64,000 nucleotides of DNA from Streptomyces termitum. Its GTDB lineage: Bacteria; Actinomycetota; Actinomycetes; Streptomycetales; Streptomycetaceae. The notes beneath the pieces were generated by a model. It was not told where the DNA came from. It did not search any database and saw only the letters and a list, made by a program, of their open reading frames with translations. The stretch covers positions 1,841 through 65,840 of the forward strand of contig NZ_BMUL01000011.1 of NCBI RefSeq assembly GCF_014650175.1. The letters are read 5' to 3'. The translations under genes were made by a program, and so were the position numbers. Of this stretch, positions 1-8,383 are shown one piece after another. Each line of letters opens with the position of its first letter. Positions within the stretch are counted from its first letter, which is position 1.

Positions 1-669
<669 letters not shown>

Positions 670-860
670 GACGGGTGCTGCTCCTCGTGGATCGGATGGG
701 CGAGGGTCGGTCGGTGGCGCCTGACACCGCGGTCGAGGCACCTGCGGGCACACGAATGCCCGGGTGGTGCGCGGTGCAGTCGTCGGAGGCCCTCTCTCCC
801 TCGGCCGGTCCCCTGGGGAACCGCCCGACCGCCATCAGCAGCGACGTCTGGCTCGTCTCG

Positions 861-890
861 AATCTACACCGATCGGCCGCACGGACCACA
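861..890 (-). promoter_or_regulatory. Weak candidate sahH promoter
   Basis: On the minus strand TAGATT (861-866) fits an actinomycete -10. The region 17-18 bases upstream (TGTGGT) is a poor -35. If real, the sahH leader would be about 185 nt. Confidence 0.25.
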
Positions 891-902
891 GTCCGCACGG
901 GT

Positions 903-940
903 GAGGCCCCCGGGGCGGCGCGGTGCGCTCCGGGGGCCTC
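903..940 (-). terminator. Terminator hairpin after the cation-efflux gene
   Basis: The perfect arms GAGGCCCCCGG (903-913) and CCGGGGGCCTC (930-940) flank a 16-nt loop, about 100 nt past the efflux-gene stop. It has no U-tract, which is usual for Streptomyces terminators. Confidence 0.6.
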
Positions 941-1039
941 GGCCGGGTGTTCGGCGGGTGGTGCGGGGGTTCGTACGGGAGGCGTACGAAGGTCTGTGGG
1001 GTCCGTGGAGTCTGCGGGGTGTGCCGGGTGGCGGCGGGC

Positions 1040-2005
1040 TCAGTGGCCGGTGCCGCCGGGGCTCTTGGCCGGGTTGGAGCCGGTCGCGGCGGCGGAGTCG
1101 CTGTAGATGTCGGGCTCCAGGTAGATCACCCGGGCGATCGGGACGGCGGCGCGGATGCGGGCCTCGGCATCGTTGATGGCCTGGGCGACCTCGGTGGCCG
1201 AGTCGTCGTGCTGGACGGCGACCTTGGCGGCGACGAGGAGCTCCTCCGGGCCGAGGTGGAGGGTGCGCATGTGGATGAGGCGGGTCACGGTGTCGCCGTC
1301 GACGATCGCGTCCTCGATCTTCTTGACCTCGTCGAGGCCGGCGGACTCGCCGAGCAACAGCGACTTGGTCTCGGCGGCGAGGACGAAGGCGATGAGGACG
1401 AGCAGGACGCCGATGCAGAGGGTGCCGATGCCGTCCCAGACGCCGTCGCCGGTGGCGAGGGCCAGGCCGACGCCGCCGAGGGCGAGGACGAGGCCGATGA
1501 GGGCGCCGAAGTCCTCCAGGAGGACGACGGGCAGCTCGGGGGCCTTGGCGCGGCGCACGAACTCCTTCCAGGAGAGGTTGCCGCGGATCTCGTTCGACTC
1601 CTTGATCGCGGTGCGGAAGGAGAAGGACTCGGCGATGATCGCGAAGACGAGGACGCCGACCGGCCAGTACCAGGCCTCGATCGGGTGCGGCTCCTTGATC
1701 TTCTCGTAGCCCTCGTAGAGCGCGAACATGCCGCCGAGGGAGAAGAGGACGATGGAGACGAGGAAGGCGTAGATGTACCGCTCGCGGCCGTAGCCGAAGG
1801 GGTGCTGGGGGGTGGCCTCGCGCTGGGCCTTCTTGCCGCCGAGCAGGAGGAGGCCCTGGTTGCCGGAGTCGGCGAGCGAGTGGACGCTCTCGGCCAGCAT
1901 CGACGACGAGCCACTGAAGAGGAACGCCACGAACTTGGCTACGGCGATCGCGAGGTTGGCGGCGAGGGCCGCCACGATCGCCTTGGTTCCGCCTGACGCG
2001 CTCAT
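1040..2005 (-). CDS. Cation diffusion facilitator family transporter
   Basis: A 321-residue membrane protein of the cation diffusion facilitator family, which exports divalent metals such as Zn2+ by proton exchange. The N-terminal helix carries AESVHSLADSGNQ (about 38-50) with the metal-site His and Asp. GKKAQREATPQHPFGYGRERY follows, as in this subfamily, with several hydrophobic helices up to about residue 215. The C-terminal cytoplasmic part (about 225-305) resembles the usual ferredoxin-like CDF domain. It is last in the minus-strand run that starts at the DUF3499 gene, 63 nt after manA. The metal cannot be read from the sequence. Confidence 0.9.
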   Translation of the reverse strand: MSASGGTKAIVAALAANLAIAVAKFVAFLFSGSSSMLAESVHSLADSGNQGLLLLGGKKAQREATPQHPFGYGRERYIYAFLVSIVLFSLGGMFALYEGYEKIKEPHPIEAWYWPVGVLVFAIIAESFSFRTAIKESNEIRGNLSWKEFVRRAKAPELPVVLLEDFGALIGLVLALGGVGLALATGDGVWDGIGTLCIGVLLVLIAFVLAAETKSLLLGESAGLDEVKKIEDAIVDGDTVTRLIHMRTLHLGPEELLVAAKVAVQHDDSATEVAQAINDAEARIRAAVPIARVIYLEPDIYSDSAAATGSNPAKSPGGTGH

Positions 2006-2068
2006 CGGTCTGCCTGTTCCCTTCGTCGGTGCTCCGGCCGGGCGGCCGTACGGCCGGTCATTGTCGCA

Positions 2069-3220
2069 TCAGGCCACGACGGTGGCGCGGAACACCGTGC
2101 CCGCTCCGGAGAGTTCGACGGATTCACCGGCCGGGACGAAGACGGATTCGCCCGGTGTGAGGGGGATTGCCCCGGCGGTGGGGCGGCCCGCGGTGGCGAG
2201 CAGGATCTGCGGGGTGCCGGTGGTGAGGTCGGTGGGGGCGGCGCCCTCGGACCGTACGAAGCGGGAGAGGCGGAACTCGTCGATGGGGGTCTCGTAGACC
2301 TCTTCTCCCGTCGGGGACGCCTCTGGGCGGAGCACGGCGGGCTCGGCGGGGTCGAAGCGGACGATCCGGAGGAGTTCGGGGACGTCGACGTGCTTGGGGG
2401 TGAGGCCGCAGCGCAGCACGTTGTCGCTGTTGGCCATGATCTCGACGCCGAGGCCGGAGACGTAGGCGTGCGGGACGCCCGCGCCGAGGTAGAGGGCCTC
2501 GCCGGGCTGGAGCCGGATGTGGTGCAGCAGCATCGCGGCGATGACGCCGGGGTCGCGCGGGAAGTGGTGGGCGAGGACGGCGTACGGGGCGTGGGCGCCG
2601 CCGAGCCGGGCGGCGGCCTCGGCGGCCTCGGTGACGGTCCCGGCCATCTCCGCCGGGTCGGCGGTGAGCAGGGCGGTGAGGACCTCGCGGAGGGCGGCGT
2701 CCTCGGGGTGGGCGAGGAGGAGGTCCGCGTAGGGCTTGAGGGAGTCGACGCCGAGGGCGGCGAGGGTGTCGGCGGCGTCGGCGGGGGCGCGGAAGCCGCA
2801 GAAGCCCTCGAAGGGGGTGAGGGCGCAGATCATCTCGGGCTTGTGGTTGGCGTCCCGGTACGTGCGGTGGGGGGCGTCGAGCGGGATGCCTGCGGCCTCC
2901 TCCGCGGCGTATCCGGCACGGGCCTGGTCGAGGTCGGGGTGGACCTGGAGGGAGAGCGGGGCGCCGGCGGCGAGGACCTTGAGGAGGAAGGGCAGGCGGG
3001 GGCCGAACTTCGCCTCGGCGGCGGCGCCCAGTTCGCGTACGGGGTCGGCCTCGATCAGCTCGTCGAGCGGCCCGCGCGGGGTGAGGGAGGGACCGCCGGG
3101 GTGGGCGCCCATCCACAACTCGGCCTGCGGCTCGCCGGTGGGGGCGGTGCCGAGCAGCTCCGGGAGGGCCGTCGTGGATCCCCAGGCGTAGGGGCGGACG
3201 GTGTTGACGAGGCGGTCCAT
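2069..3220 (-). CDS. manA: Mannose-6-phosphate isomerase, class I
   Basis: Interconverts fructose-6-phosphate and mannose-6-phosphate, the entry to GDP-mannose for glycoproteins and cell-wall glycans. The protein has 383 residues. It begins MDRLVNTVRPYAWGSTTALPEL and carries type I PMI zinc-site segments LSLQVHPD, NHKPEMICALTPFEGFCGFR and LGAGVPHAYVSG. The reading frame stays open far upstream, but ATG 3220 has GGAAGG at good distance and matches the family start. It lies in a mannose block with the SIS gene and manB. A 17-bp perfect palindrome lies 70 bp upstream. Confidence 0.95.
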   Translation of the reverse strand: MDRLVNTVRPYAWGSTTALPELLGTAPTGEPQAELWMGAHPGGPSLTPRGPLDELIEADPVRELGAAAEAKFGPRLPFLLKVLAAGAPLSLQVHPDLDQARAGYAAEEAAGIPLDAPHRTYRDANHKPEMICALTPFEGFCGFRAPADAADTLAALGVDSLKPYADLLLAHPEDAALREVLTALLTADPAEMAGTVTEAAEAAARLGGAHAPYAVLAHHFPRDPGVIAAMLLHHIRLQPGEALYLGAGVPHAYVSGLGVEIMANSDNVLRCGLTPKHVDVPELLRIVRFDPAEPAVLRPEASPTGEEVYETPIDEFRLSRFVRSEGAAPTDLTTGTPQILLATAGRPTAGAIPLTPGESVFVPAGESVELSGAGTVFRATVVA

Positions 3221-3554
3221 GGTGCCTTCCAGCTCCTCGGGGCGGGGACGGTGGTGATGACGGTGCCGGACGCGGCGGCGCGGTGCCGGGTCTGACGGTG
3301 TCAGACGCCAGGTGACAGGGGGCGGGTGACGGGCGGGGGTCCGGGACCTGGCGCGGGGGTGGCCGGGGGCGTGCGCGGGGGTGTGCGCACGGGTGCGGCC
3401 CGGGGGTGTGCGCGAAGGTGTCGCGCCTCGGGTTCGGTGTGCGGCGCGCCGTACTCCGTGCTCCTCCGGGGCCGGGGCCTGGTTCCCGGTGGCCGGTTTC
3501 TCCGGGCTCGGTGCCCGGTGGCCCGTTCCTGGTTCCCGGTGGGGTCGGCGGGGG
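3221..3554. other. Spacer between the SIS gene and manA
   Basis: These 334 bases contain the palindrome at 3290-3306 and imperfect direct repeats around CTGGTTCCCGGTGG (about 3478-3545). The reading frames that cross it are shadows of the neighbours, and I see no supported gene. Confidence 0.5.
3290..3306. promoter_or_regulatory. Operator-like palindrome upstream of manA
   Basis: The sequence GTCTGAC-GGT-GTCAGAC is a perfect inverted repeat with 7-bp arms and a 3-bp centre. It is placed where a regulator of manA could bind. No known consensus was matched. Confidence 0.35.
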
Positions 3555-4703
3555 TCAGGGGGCGGGGTGGGCCGGGGTGGCGAGGGAGAGGTAGACGGCG
3601 GCGAAGTCGGTGACGGCGAGGAGCTCCGCGAGGGTCTCCAGCGGGTCGCCCTCCTCCGGTTCCAGCTCGCTGAGCGCGGTGTCGTGGCCGAGGGCGAGTT
3701 CGCGGGCGGCGGGGGCGGCGCTGAGGCCGCCCGCCGGGCGGTCGCGGAGGAGGACGACGCGGGCGCGCAGGGCCTGGGGCTCCTCGACACGGTCGCGGAA
3801 GAAGTCGTCCGGGTCGGCCGCGGCGGCGTATGCGCCGGCGAGGAGGACGCCGTGGGCGGGGAGCGCCTCGGGAAGCTCGGCGGCGAGGGCCGGGAGGCCG
3901 GCGAGTTCGGCGAGGACGGCGGCGAAGCGGCGGCCGGCCGGTCCTGCGGCCTCGCCCTCGGTCCAGACGAGCGGGAGGGTCTCGGAGAGTTCGGTGGCGA
4001 GGGTCTTCGCCGGGTTGGAGTACGTGGCGATGGCCGGGCCGCAGCGTTCGGCGGTGCGGTCGAGGCGGTCGGCGACCCGCTCCAGGGCCTCGGGCGGCGC
4101 TTCGAGGAGGCCGACGCGGTCGAGGAGGGCGAGGAGCGGGGTGAAGAGGGCCCAGAGGGCGCCGGGGCTGGCGGCGAGGTTCTCGCCGTACTCGTCGGGC
4201 TGCTCGTGCGGGGCCATCGCCATGGGGACGAAAAGGCCGCGGGAGCCGCTGACGGCCTCGGAGAGGGGGCAGTCGCGGGGGGCGACGGCGACGACGGTGA
4301 TGCCGCGGCGGTACGCCTGCTCGGCGAGGAGCGCGAGGCCGGGCTCGGAGCCGTCGGTGGTGGGGAGCAGCAGGAGGTCCACGGAGCCGGCCCAGCCGGG
4401 GAGGGCCCAGCGGAGGGCGCCGGCGGCGGGGGCGACGCCGGTGGGCGCGAGCCGTACGACGGGGGCGGAGGCTCCGGCGAGGGCCCCGATCAGGTCGGCG
4501 ACGCCCGCGGCGGCGGTGCCGGGTCCCGCGACGAGGACGGCACGGGGGCGGCCCTCGGGGCGGAGGGCGGCGATGCCGGCCTCCGCGGCGTGGCGTGCGG
4601 CGGTCCTGACCCGGGCGCCCGCTTCGGCGGCGCCGCGCAGGAGGCCGCGGCGGTCGGCCAGGGCGAGGGCGTCCGGCGCGTCGAGCAGGGTCTCGTCCAG
4701 CAT
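3555..4703 (-). CDS. SIS-domain protein, phosphosugar isomerase-like
   Basis: A 382-residue protein with two sugar-isomerase-like halves. It is related to bifunctional phosphoglucose/phosphomannose isomerases and equivalent in position to M. tuberculosis Rv3256c. Visible segments are AVLVAGPGTAAAGVADLIGA (nucleotide/phosphosugar-binding turn) and VDLLLLPTTDGSEPGLALLAEQAYRRG. The frame is open far upstream through the heptamer array. I chose ATG 4703 because GGAGG lies 5 nt before it and MLDETLLDAPDALALADR is the usual actinobacterial N-terminus. It lies between manA and manB, so a mannose-phosphate role is inferred. Activity is unproven, and obvious isomerase catalytic residues are not evident. 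Confidence 0.85.
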   Translation of the reverse strand: MLDETLLDAPDALALADRRGLLRGAAEAGARVRTAARHAAEAGIAALRPEGRPRAVLVAGPGTAAAGVADLIGALAGASAPVVRLAPTGVAPAAGALRWALPGWAGSVDLLLLPTTDGSEPGLALLAEQAYRRGITVVAVAPRDCPLSEAVSGSRGLFVPMAMAPHEQPDEYGENLAASPGALWALFTPLLALLDRVGLLEAPPEALERVADRLDRTAERCGPAIATYSNPAKTLATELSETLPLVWTEGEAAGPAGRRFAAVLAELAGLPALAAELPEALPAHGVLLAGAYAAAADPDDFFRDRVEEPQALRARVVLLRDRPAGGLSAAPAARELALGHDTALSELEPEEGDPLETLAELLAVTDFAAVYLSLATPAHPAP

Positions 4704-5125
4704 GGGGGCCTCCGGGGCGGGGTCCGGGTCGAGGATGTCCGGCCAGGGCGCCTGGTCCGGGGCCCAGGGTGGCTGGCCTGAGGGGTCGGCCGGGGTTGTC
4801 GGCCTGGATGTCCTGGTGCTGGTGGCCGGGCTTGGAGCCAGGATTTTGGATCCAAGGTCCGGGATCTCGGATCCAAAATCCAGGATCCAGGAGCTTGGAT
4901 CCGGGATCCGGAATCCGAGGTCGTGGAACTTGGATCCTGAACCTTGGATCCACGATCGCGGATCTTGGATCCAAGACCATGGATCTGGAATCCAGGAGCC
5001 GTAATGCAGGATCCGGGATCCGGAGCATTGGATCCGGGATTCCGGACGCCGGATCCAGAAGTCGGGATCCGGGATCCAAAATCCAGTGGTCCGGAGCATC
5101 CGTCCGGCCGGGCCAGGGCCCCCGG
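4704..5125. other. Spacer holding the heptamer array
   Basis: These 422 bases lie between the Trm112-like gene and the SIS gene, and most of them are the tandem array at 4833-5097. The flanks (4704-4832 and 5098-5125) are ordinary GC-rich sequence. The SIS Shine-Dalgarno sequence is at the left edge. Confidence 0.7.
4833..5097. repeat. Degenerate heptanucleotide tandem array, consensus NGGATCC
   Basis: About 37 consecutive 7-bp units keep strict register for about 265 bp. I count 14 exact GGATCC cores, plus variants such as GGATCT, GGAATCC, AAAATCC and GGAGCC at the same phase. At this GC content GGATCC is expected roughly once in 3 kb. The core is self-complementary, so either strand can fold. 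Seven is not a multiple of three, so three units make seven codons. Most frames read as a Trp/Ile-Pro-Asp-Pro-Gly-Ser style repeat. Confidence 0.95.
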
Positions 5126-5308
5126 TCAGGAGGGGCGGCGGGCCTCGTCGACGAGGAGGACCGGGATCGCGTCGCGTACCGGGTAGGCGAGGCCGCAGTC
5201 GGCGGAGGCGCAGACCAGTTCGGGGGTCTCGTCGGCCGTGCGGTCGTTCAGCGGAGCGTGGCAGGCCGGGCAGGCCAGGATCTCCAGGAGGCCGGCTTCG
5301 AGCGGCAT
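5126..5308 (-). CDS. Trm112-like small zinc-ribbon protein
   Basis: A 60-residue protein of the Trm112/YcaR family. It starts MPLEAGLLEILACPACHAPL and has a CPAC motif and a later CASADC motif, which together could bind one zinc. It ends in the family-typical YPVRDAIPVLLVDEAR. Trm112 activates methyltransferases in eukaryotes and archaea. The bacterial role is largely unknown. AAGGGA precedes the ATG. It sits 106 nt after manB in the mannose operon, as in other actinomycetes. Confidence 0.9.
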   Translation of the reverse strand: MPLEAGLLEILACPACHAPLNDRTADETPELVCASADCGLAYPVRDAIPVLLVDEARRPS

Positions 5309-5414
5309 GGGGTGTCCCTTCGTACCAGAGAACAGTGCTGGTCAGCCTACCGCCGGGGGCGGGGGGACGCGGCTCGGCGAGCGGTCTTCCCCCGGGGCCC
5401 CGGCGGCGGGCGGG

Positions 5415-6776
5415 TCAGGCGCGGACGAGGGCGAGGACCTCGTCGCGGACCGCGGTCATGGTGGCCTCGTCGCGGGCCTCGACGTTGAGGCGGAGCAGCG
5501 GCTCGGTGTTGGAGGCGCGGAGGTTGAACCACCAGTCGGCGGTGGTGACGGTGAGGCCGTCGAGCTCGTCGAGGGTGACGCCGTCGCGGTGCTCGTACGC
5601 GGCCTTGATCGCGGCGGTCCTGGCGGCCTGGTCGGCGACGGTGGAGTTGATCTCACCGGAGCCGGTGTAGCGGTCGTAGGCGGCGGTCAGCTCGGAGAGC
5701 GGGCCGGGCTGGCCGCCGAGAGCGGCGAGGACGTGGAGCGCGGCGAGCATGCCGGTGTCGGCGTTCCAGAAGTCCTTGAAGTAGTAGTGCGCGGAGTGCT
5801 CGCCGCCGAAGACGGCGCCGGACTTCGCCATCTCCTCCTTGATGAAGGAGTGGCCGACGCGGGTGCGGACGGGGGTGCCGCCGTGCTCGCGGACGACCTC
5901 GGGGACGGACCAGGAGGTGATCAGGTTGTGGATGACCGTGCCGCCGGGGTGCTTGGCCAGCTCGCGGGCCGCGACGAGGGCGGTGATCGCGGACGGGGAG
6001 ACCGGCTCGCCGCGCTCGTCGACGACGAAGCAGCGGTCGGCGTCGCCGTCGAAGGCGAGGCCGAGGTCGGCCTCCTCGGCGCGGACACGGGCCTGGAGGT
6101 CGACGATGTTCTTCGGGTCGAGGGGGTTGGCCTCGTGGTTCGGGAAGGTGCCGTCGAGCTCGAAGTACATCGGGACGACATCGAGCGGGAGGCCGTCGAG
6201 GACGGTGGGGACGGTGTGGCCGCCCATGCCGTTGCCCGCGTCGACGACCACCTTGAGGGGGCGGATCGCGGTGAGGTCGACCAGCGCCTTGAGGTGGGCG
6301 GCGTAGTCGGCGAGGGTGTCCCGCTCGGTGACGGTGCCGGGGGTGGCGGCGGCCTCGGGGGCGCCCTCCTCCAGCCAGCGCTCGGCGAGGGCGCGGATGT
6401 CGGAGAGGCCGGTGTCCTGGCCGACGGGGGCGGCACCGGCGCGGCACATCTTGATGCCGTTGTACTGGGCCGGGTTGTGCGACGCGGTGAACATGGCGCC
6501 CGGCAGGCCGAGGCTGCCGGAGGCGAAGTACAGCTGGTCGGTGGAGCAGAGCCCGATGAGGGTGACGTCGGCGCCGAGGCGGGTCGCGCCGCGCGCGAAG
6601 GCGTCGGAGAGGCCGGGCGACGAGGGGCGCATGTCGTGGCCGACGACGATCGCGTCGGCTCCGGTCACCTGGACGAAGGCGGCGCCGAACAGCTCGGCGA
6701 GCCGCTCGTCCCACTGGTCCGGGACCACCCCGCGGACGTCGTACGCCTTCACGATCTGCGACAGATCGGCAGTCAC
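5415..6776 (-). CDS. manB: Phosphomannomutase/phosphoglucomutase
   Basis: Converts mannose-6-phosphate to mannose-1-phosphate (and often the glucose phosphates) for GDP-mannose synthesis. The protein has 453 residues of the alpha-D-phosphohexomutase family. The phosphoserine loop TASHNP has its serine at about residue 99, the magnesium loop DGDADRCF lies near 245, and a C-terminal phosphate-binding segment RASNTEPLLRLNVEA is present. The frame continues upstream, but GTG 6776 is preceded by AGGAGG and gives the expected start VTADLSQIVKAYDVRGV. It works between manA and the nucleotidyltransferase at 19061-20143. Confidence 0.95.
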   Translation of the reverse strand: MTADLSQIVKAYDVRGVVPDQWDERLAELFGAAFVQVTGADAIVVGHDMRPSSPGLSDAFARGATRLGADVTLIGLCSTDQLYFASGSLGLPGAMFTASHNPAQYNGIKMCRAGAAPVGQDTGLSDIRALAERWLEEGAPEAAATPGTVTERDTLADYAAHLKALVDLTAIRPLKVVVDAGNGMGGHTVPTVLDGLPLDVVPMYFELDGTFPNHEANPLDPKNIVDLQARVRAEEADLGLAFDGDADRCFVVDERGEPVSPSAITALVAARELAKHPGGTVIHNLITSWSVPEVVREHGGTPVRTRVGHSFIKEEMAKSGAVFGGEHSAHYYFKDFWNADTGMLAALHVLAALGGQPGPLSELTAAYDRYTGSGEINSTVADQAARTAAIKAAYEHRDGVTLDELDGLTVTTADWWFNLRASNTEPLLRLNVEARDEATMTAVRDEVLALVRA

Positions 6777-6968
6777 GGATCCACCCTCCTGAGTTCTCGG
6801 CACGCGTGTGCGGCGCGCGTACGGAACGCCCAAACTACCCGGGGGCGGGACGGGGCACCCCGGCGGCGGTCCGCGGGGGCCGGTATCCGCCGTCGGTCGG
6901 CGGAGGAACGATCCCCCTGGCGGCGGATCGGAACGGGGCGCGGTCCCGTGCCGCGGAGGCGGACGGTG

Positions 6969-7352
6969 TCAGTTGTCGGGGGAGCGCAGGACGCGGAGGT
7001 GGCCCCGGCGACCCACTTCCATGGGGTCGCCGTTGCGTCCGGTGCCGGGTTTGCCGCCGGGCTCGGCGGCGCGCTCCTGGGGGCGGGCCGCTTCCCTGAC
7101 CGCGTTGGCCAAGGCTTCGAGGTCGTCGCCGCTGGGGCGGCCGGGGGCGGATCCGTCGGAGAGCCGCACGACCTCCCAGCCGCGCGGGGCGGTGAGGCGC
7201 TCGCTGTGCTCGGCGCACAGGTCGTAGCAGTGGGGCTCGGCGTAAGTGGCGAGCGGGCCGAGGACCGCGGTCGAGTCGGCATAGACGTACGTCAGTGTCG
7301 CGACGGCAGGGCGGCCGCACGCGGTGCGCGAACAGCGACGTACAGGGCTCAC
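6969..7352 (-). CDS. DUF3499 family protein
   Basis: A 127-residue protein with a conserved N-terminal half, MSPVRRCSRTACGRPAVATL, then a long stretch ending PHCYDLCAEHSERL. The spaced Cys and His residues (RCSRTACG, HCYDLCAEH) suggest a metal site. The C-terminal third is low-complexity and variable. The function is unknown, and the family is found in actinobacteria next to manB. The start is GTG 7352. A TACCGT -10 ends 8 nt before it on the minus strand, so the message may be leaderless. Confidence 0.85.
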   Translation of the reverse strand: MSPVRRCSRTACGRPAVATLTYVYADSTAVLGPLATYAEPHCYDLCAEHSERLTAPRGWEVVRLSDGSAPGRPSGDDLEALANAVREAARPQERAAEPGGKPGTGRNGDPMEVGRRGHLRVLRSPDN

Positions 7353-7702
7353 GACGTTGGACGGTACCGCACTCTTGAGCGGGCCGCGACGACTCTCCCC
7401 CAGGTCACTCCACCGTGTCGCGGTGTGACGTCCGACACCCCCCTTCGGGTGAGGGCCGTTCCGACCTGCGGACGAGCGGTTCCAAGGGGGGTCGGGCGGA
7501 GGCCGATCCGGACAGCCGAACGAGGGTTTCCGGTCAGGCGCGGCCAGATGGCCGATCCTCGACCGCTCCCGAATCGTGCCCTTGACCGCCCGGATTGTTC
7601 AGGTTCGGACAGCGGGTGGCGGGGACCGGGGGCCGGAACCCGGCGTCCGGCGGGGACGCGCCACGGTGCGGAGTGACCCAGGAGAGTTACGCTGCGTCAG
7701 TG
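7353..7702. other. Divergent spacer between DUF3499 and zincin genes
   Basis: This divergent region of 350 bases contains the candidate leaderless -10 of DUF3499 (7361-7366). A TTGACC near 7580 lacks a convincing -10. The gene's AGGAGAG (7679-7685) lies 14 nt before the zincin start. I see no other structure. Confidence 0.4.
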
Positions 7703-8167
7703 ATGGACACTCCTGGGCCGCCCGTGCCGCCGAGCCCCCCGCAGGGCTCCGCGCAGCCTCCGGCCGAGCCGCGGGTCCGCCGCCGCGACCGGCACGGCCG
7801 CGGCATGCGGGGGCCGGTCGCACCGCCGCAGGTCCCGCTCTCCGTGAGCCGTGCGGACACCTTCCGCGATCTGGTCCTGGACTCGGTGGAGCGGCTGGAG
7901 CGGCGCTGGCCGCAGCTCCAGGACGTCGAGTTCATGATCATGGACGTGCCGCCGCCGGTGCCGGGCGAGTCGGTGCCGCTGGGCGGTTCGACGCCGGCCG
8001 AGAAGCGGGAGCCCGCCCGGGTGGTCGTCTACCGGCGGCCGGTCGAGCTGCGCTCCAAGACGCGAGACGAGCGTGCGGCGCTGGTCCACGAGGTCGTGGT
8101 CGAGCAGGTCGCCGAGCTGCTGGGCCTCTCCCCCGAGTCGGTCGACCCCCGGTACGGGCAGGACTGA
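7703..8167 (+). CDS. Zincin-fold (DUF1025-type) protein with degenerate metal motif
   Basis: A 154-residue protein resembling the minimal zincin family annotated as metallopeptidase. Active members carry HExxHxxGxxD near the C-terminus. Here the corresponding segment (about 127-142) reads LVHEVVVEQVAELLGL. Where HEVAH is expected it has EQVAE, and the upstream HEVVV also lacks the second His. The zinc ligands are therefore absent and protease activity is doubtful. The start could be ATG 7703 or the adjacent GTG 7700. It is syntenic with M. tuberculosis Rv3259. A Pro-rich N-terminus precedes the domain. Confidence 0.75.
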   Translation: MDTPGPPVPPSPPQGSAQPPAEPRVRRRDRHGRGMRGPVAPPQVPLSVSRADTFRDLVLDSVERLERRWPQLQDVEFMIMDVPPPVPGESVPLGGSTPAEKREPARVVVYRRPVELRSKTRDERAALVHEVVVEQVAELLGLSPESVDPRYGQD

Positions 8168-8211
8168 GCCTCCCTCGGTACGGGACCCGGTACGGGTTCT
8201 GTCGGTACGGG
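8150..8211. repeat. Four copies of CGGTACGGG
   Basis: Exact copies start at 8150, 8176, 8188 and 8203, straddling the end of the zincin gene, with irregular spacing of 26, 12 and 15 bp. Confidence 0.8.
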
Positions 8212-8226
8212 AAGGCGCCGCACCTC

Positions 8227-8291
8227 GTGGCCGGGTCTCGTGACCGGACCCCGTGGCCGGGCCCTGTGGCCGGGTCTCGTGGCCGGGTCTC
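8227..8291. repeat. 13-bp tandem repeat, five units
   Basis: The unit is GTGGCCGGGTCTC. Units 1, 4 and 5 are identical. Units 2 and 3 differ at 4 and 2 positions. It lies in the convergent spacer just before the terminator hairpin. Confidence 0.9.
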
Positions 8292-8299
8292 GTGAAGGG

Positions 8300-8334
8300 C
8301 CGAGCCCCGCGTCCGGTGCGGGCGCGGGGCTCGG
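8300..8334. terminator. Bidirectional terminator hairpin
   Basis: The arms CCGAGCCCCGCG (8300-8311) and CGCGGGGCTCGG (8323-8334) pair perfectly between two convergent genes. Confidence 0.7.
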
Positions 8335-8383
8335 GGGTGCGGACACCGGGCGCCGCGCGGGGGCGCGGGCCGGGCCGTCGGGG

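Larger units (their letters stand above)
670..1039. other. sahH upstream region
   Basis: This gap of 370 bases contains the terminator of the cation-efflux gene (903-940) and a long presumptive sahH leader. A possible -10 (TAGATT on the minus strand, 861-866) has no convincing -35. The leader contains a hairpin near 817-832 (GGTTCCCC/GGGGACC). I looked for SAH and SAM-IV riboswitch cores and did not recognise them. No coding sequence is supported here. Confidence 0.4.

Noticed and set aside
670..860. SAH or SAM-type riboswitch before sahH
   Set aside because: I searched the leader by eye for the conserved cores and did not find them. Only an ordinary GC hairpin is present. A covariance-model search would settle it.
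4833..5097. CRISPR array
   Set aside because: The units are contiguous 7-mers without spacers and there are no cas genes. It is a simple tandem array.
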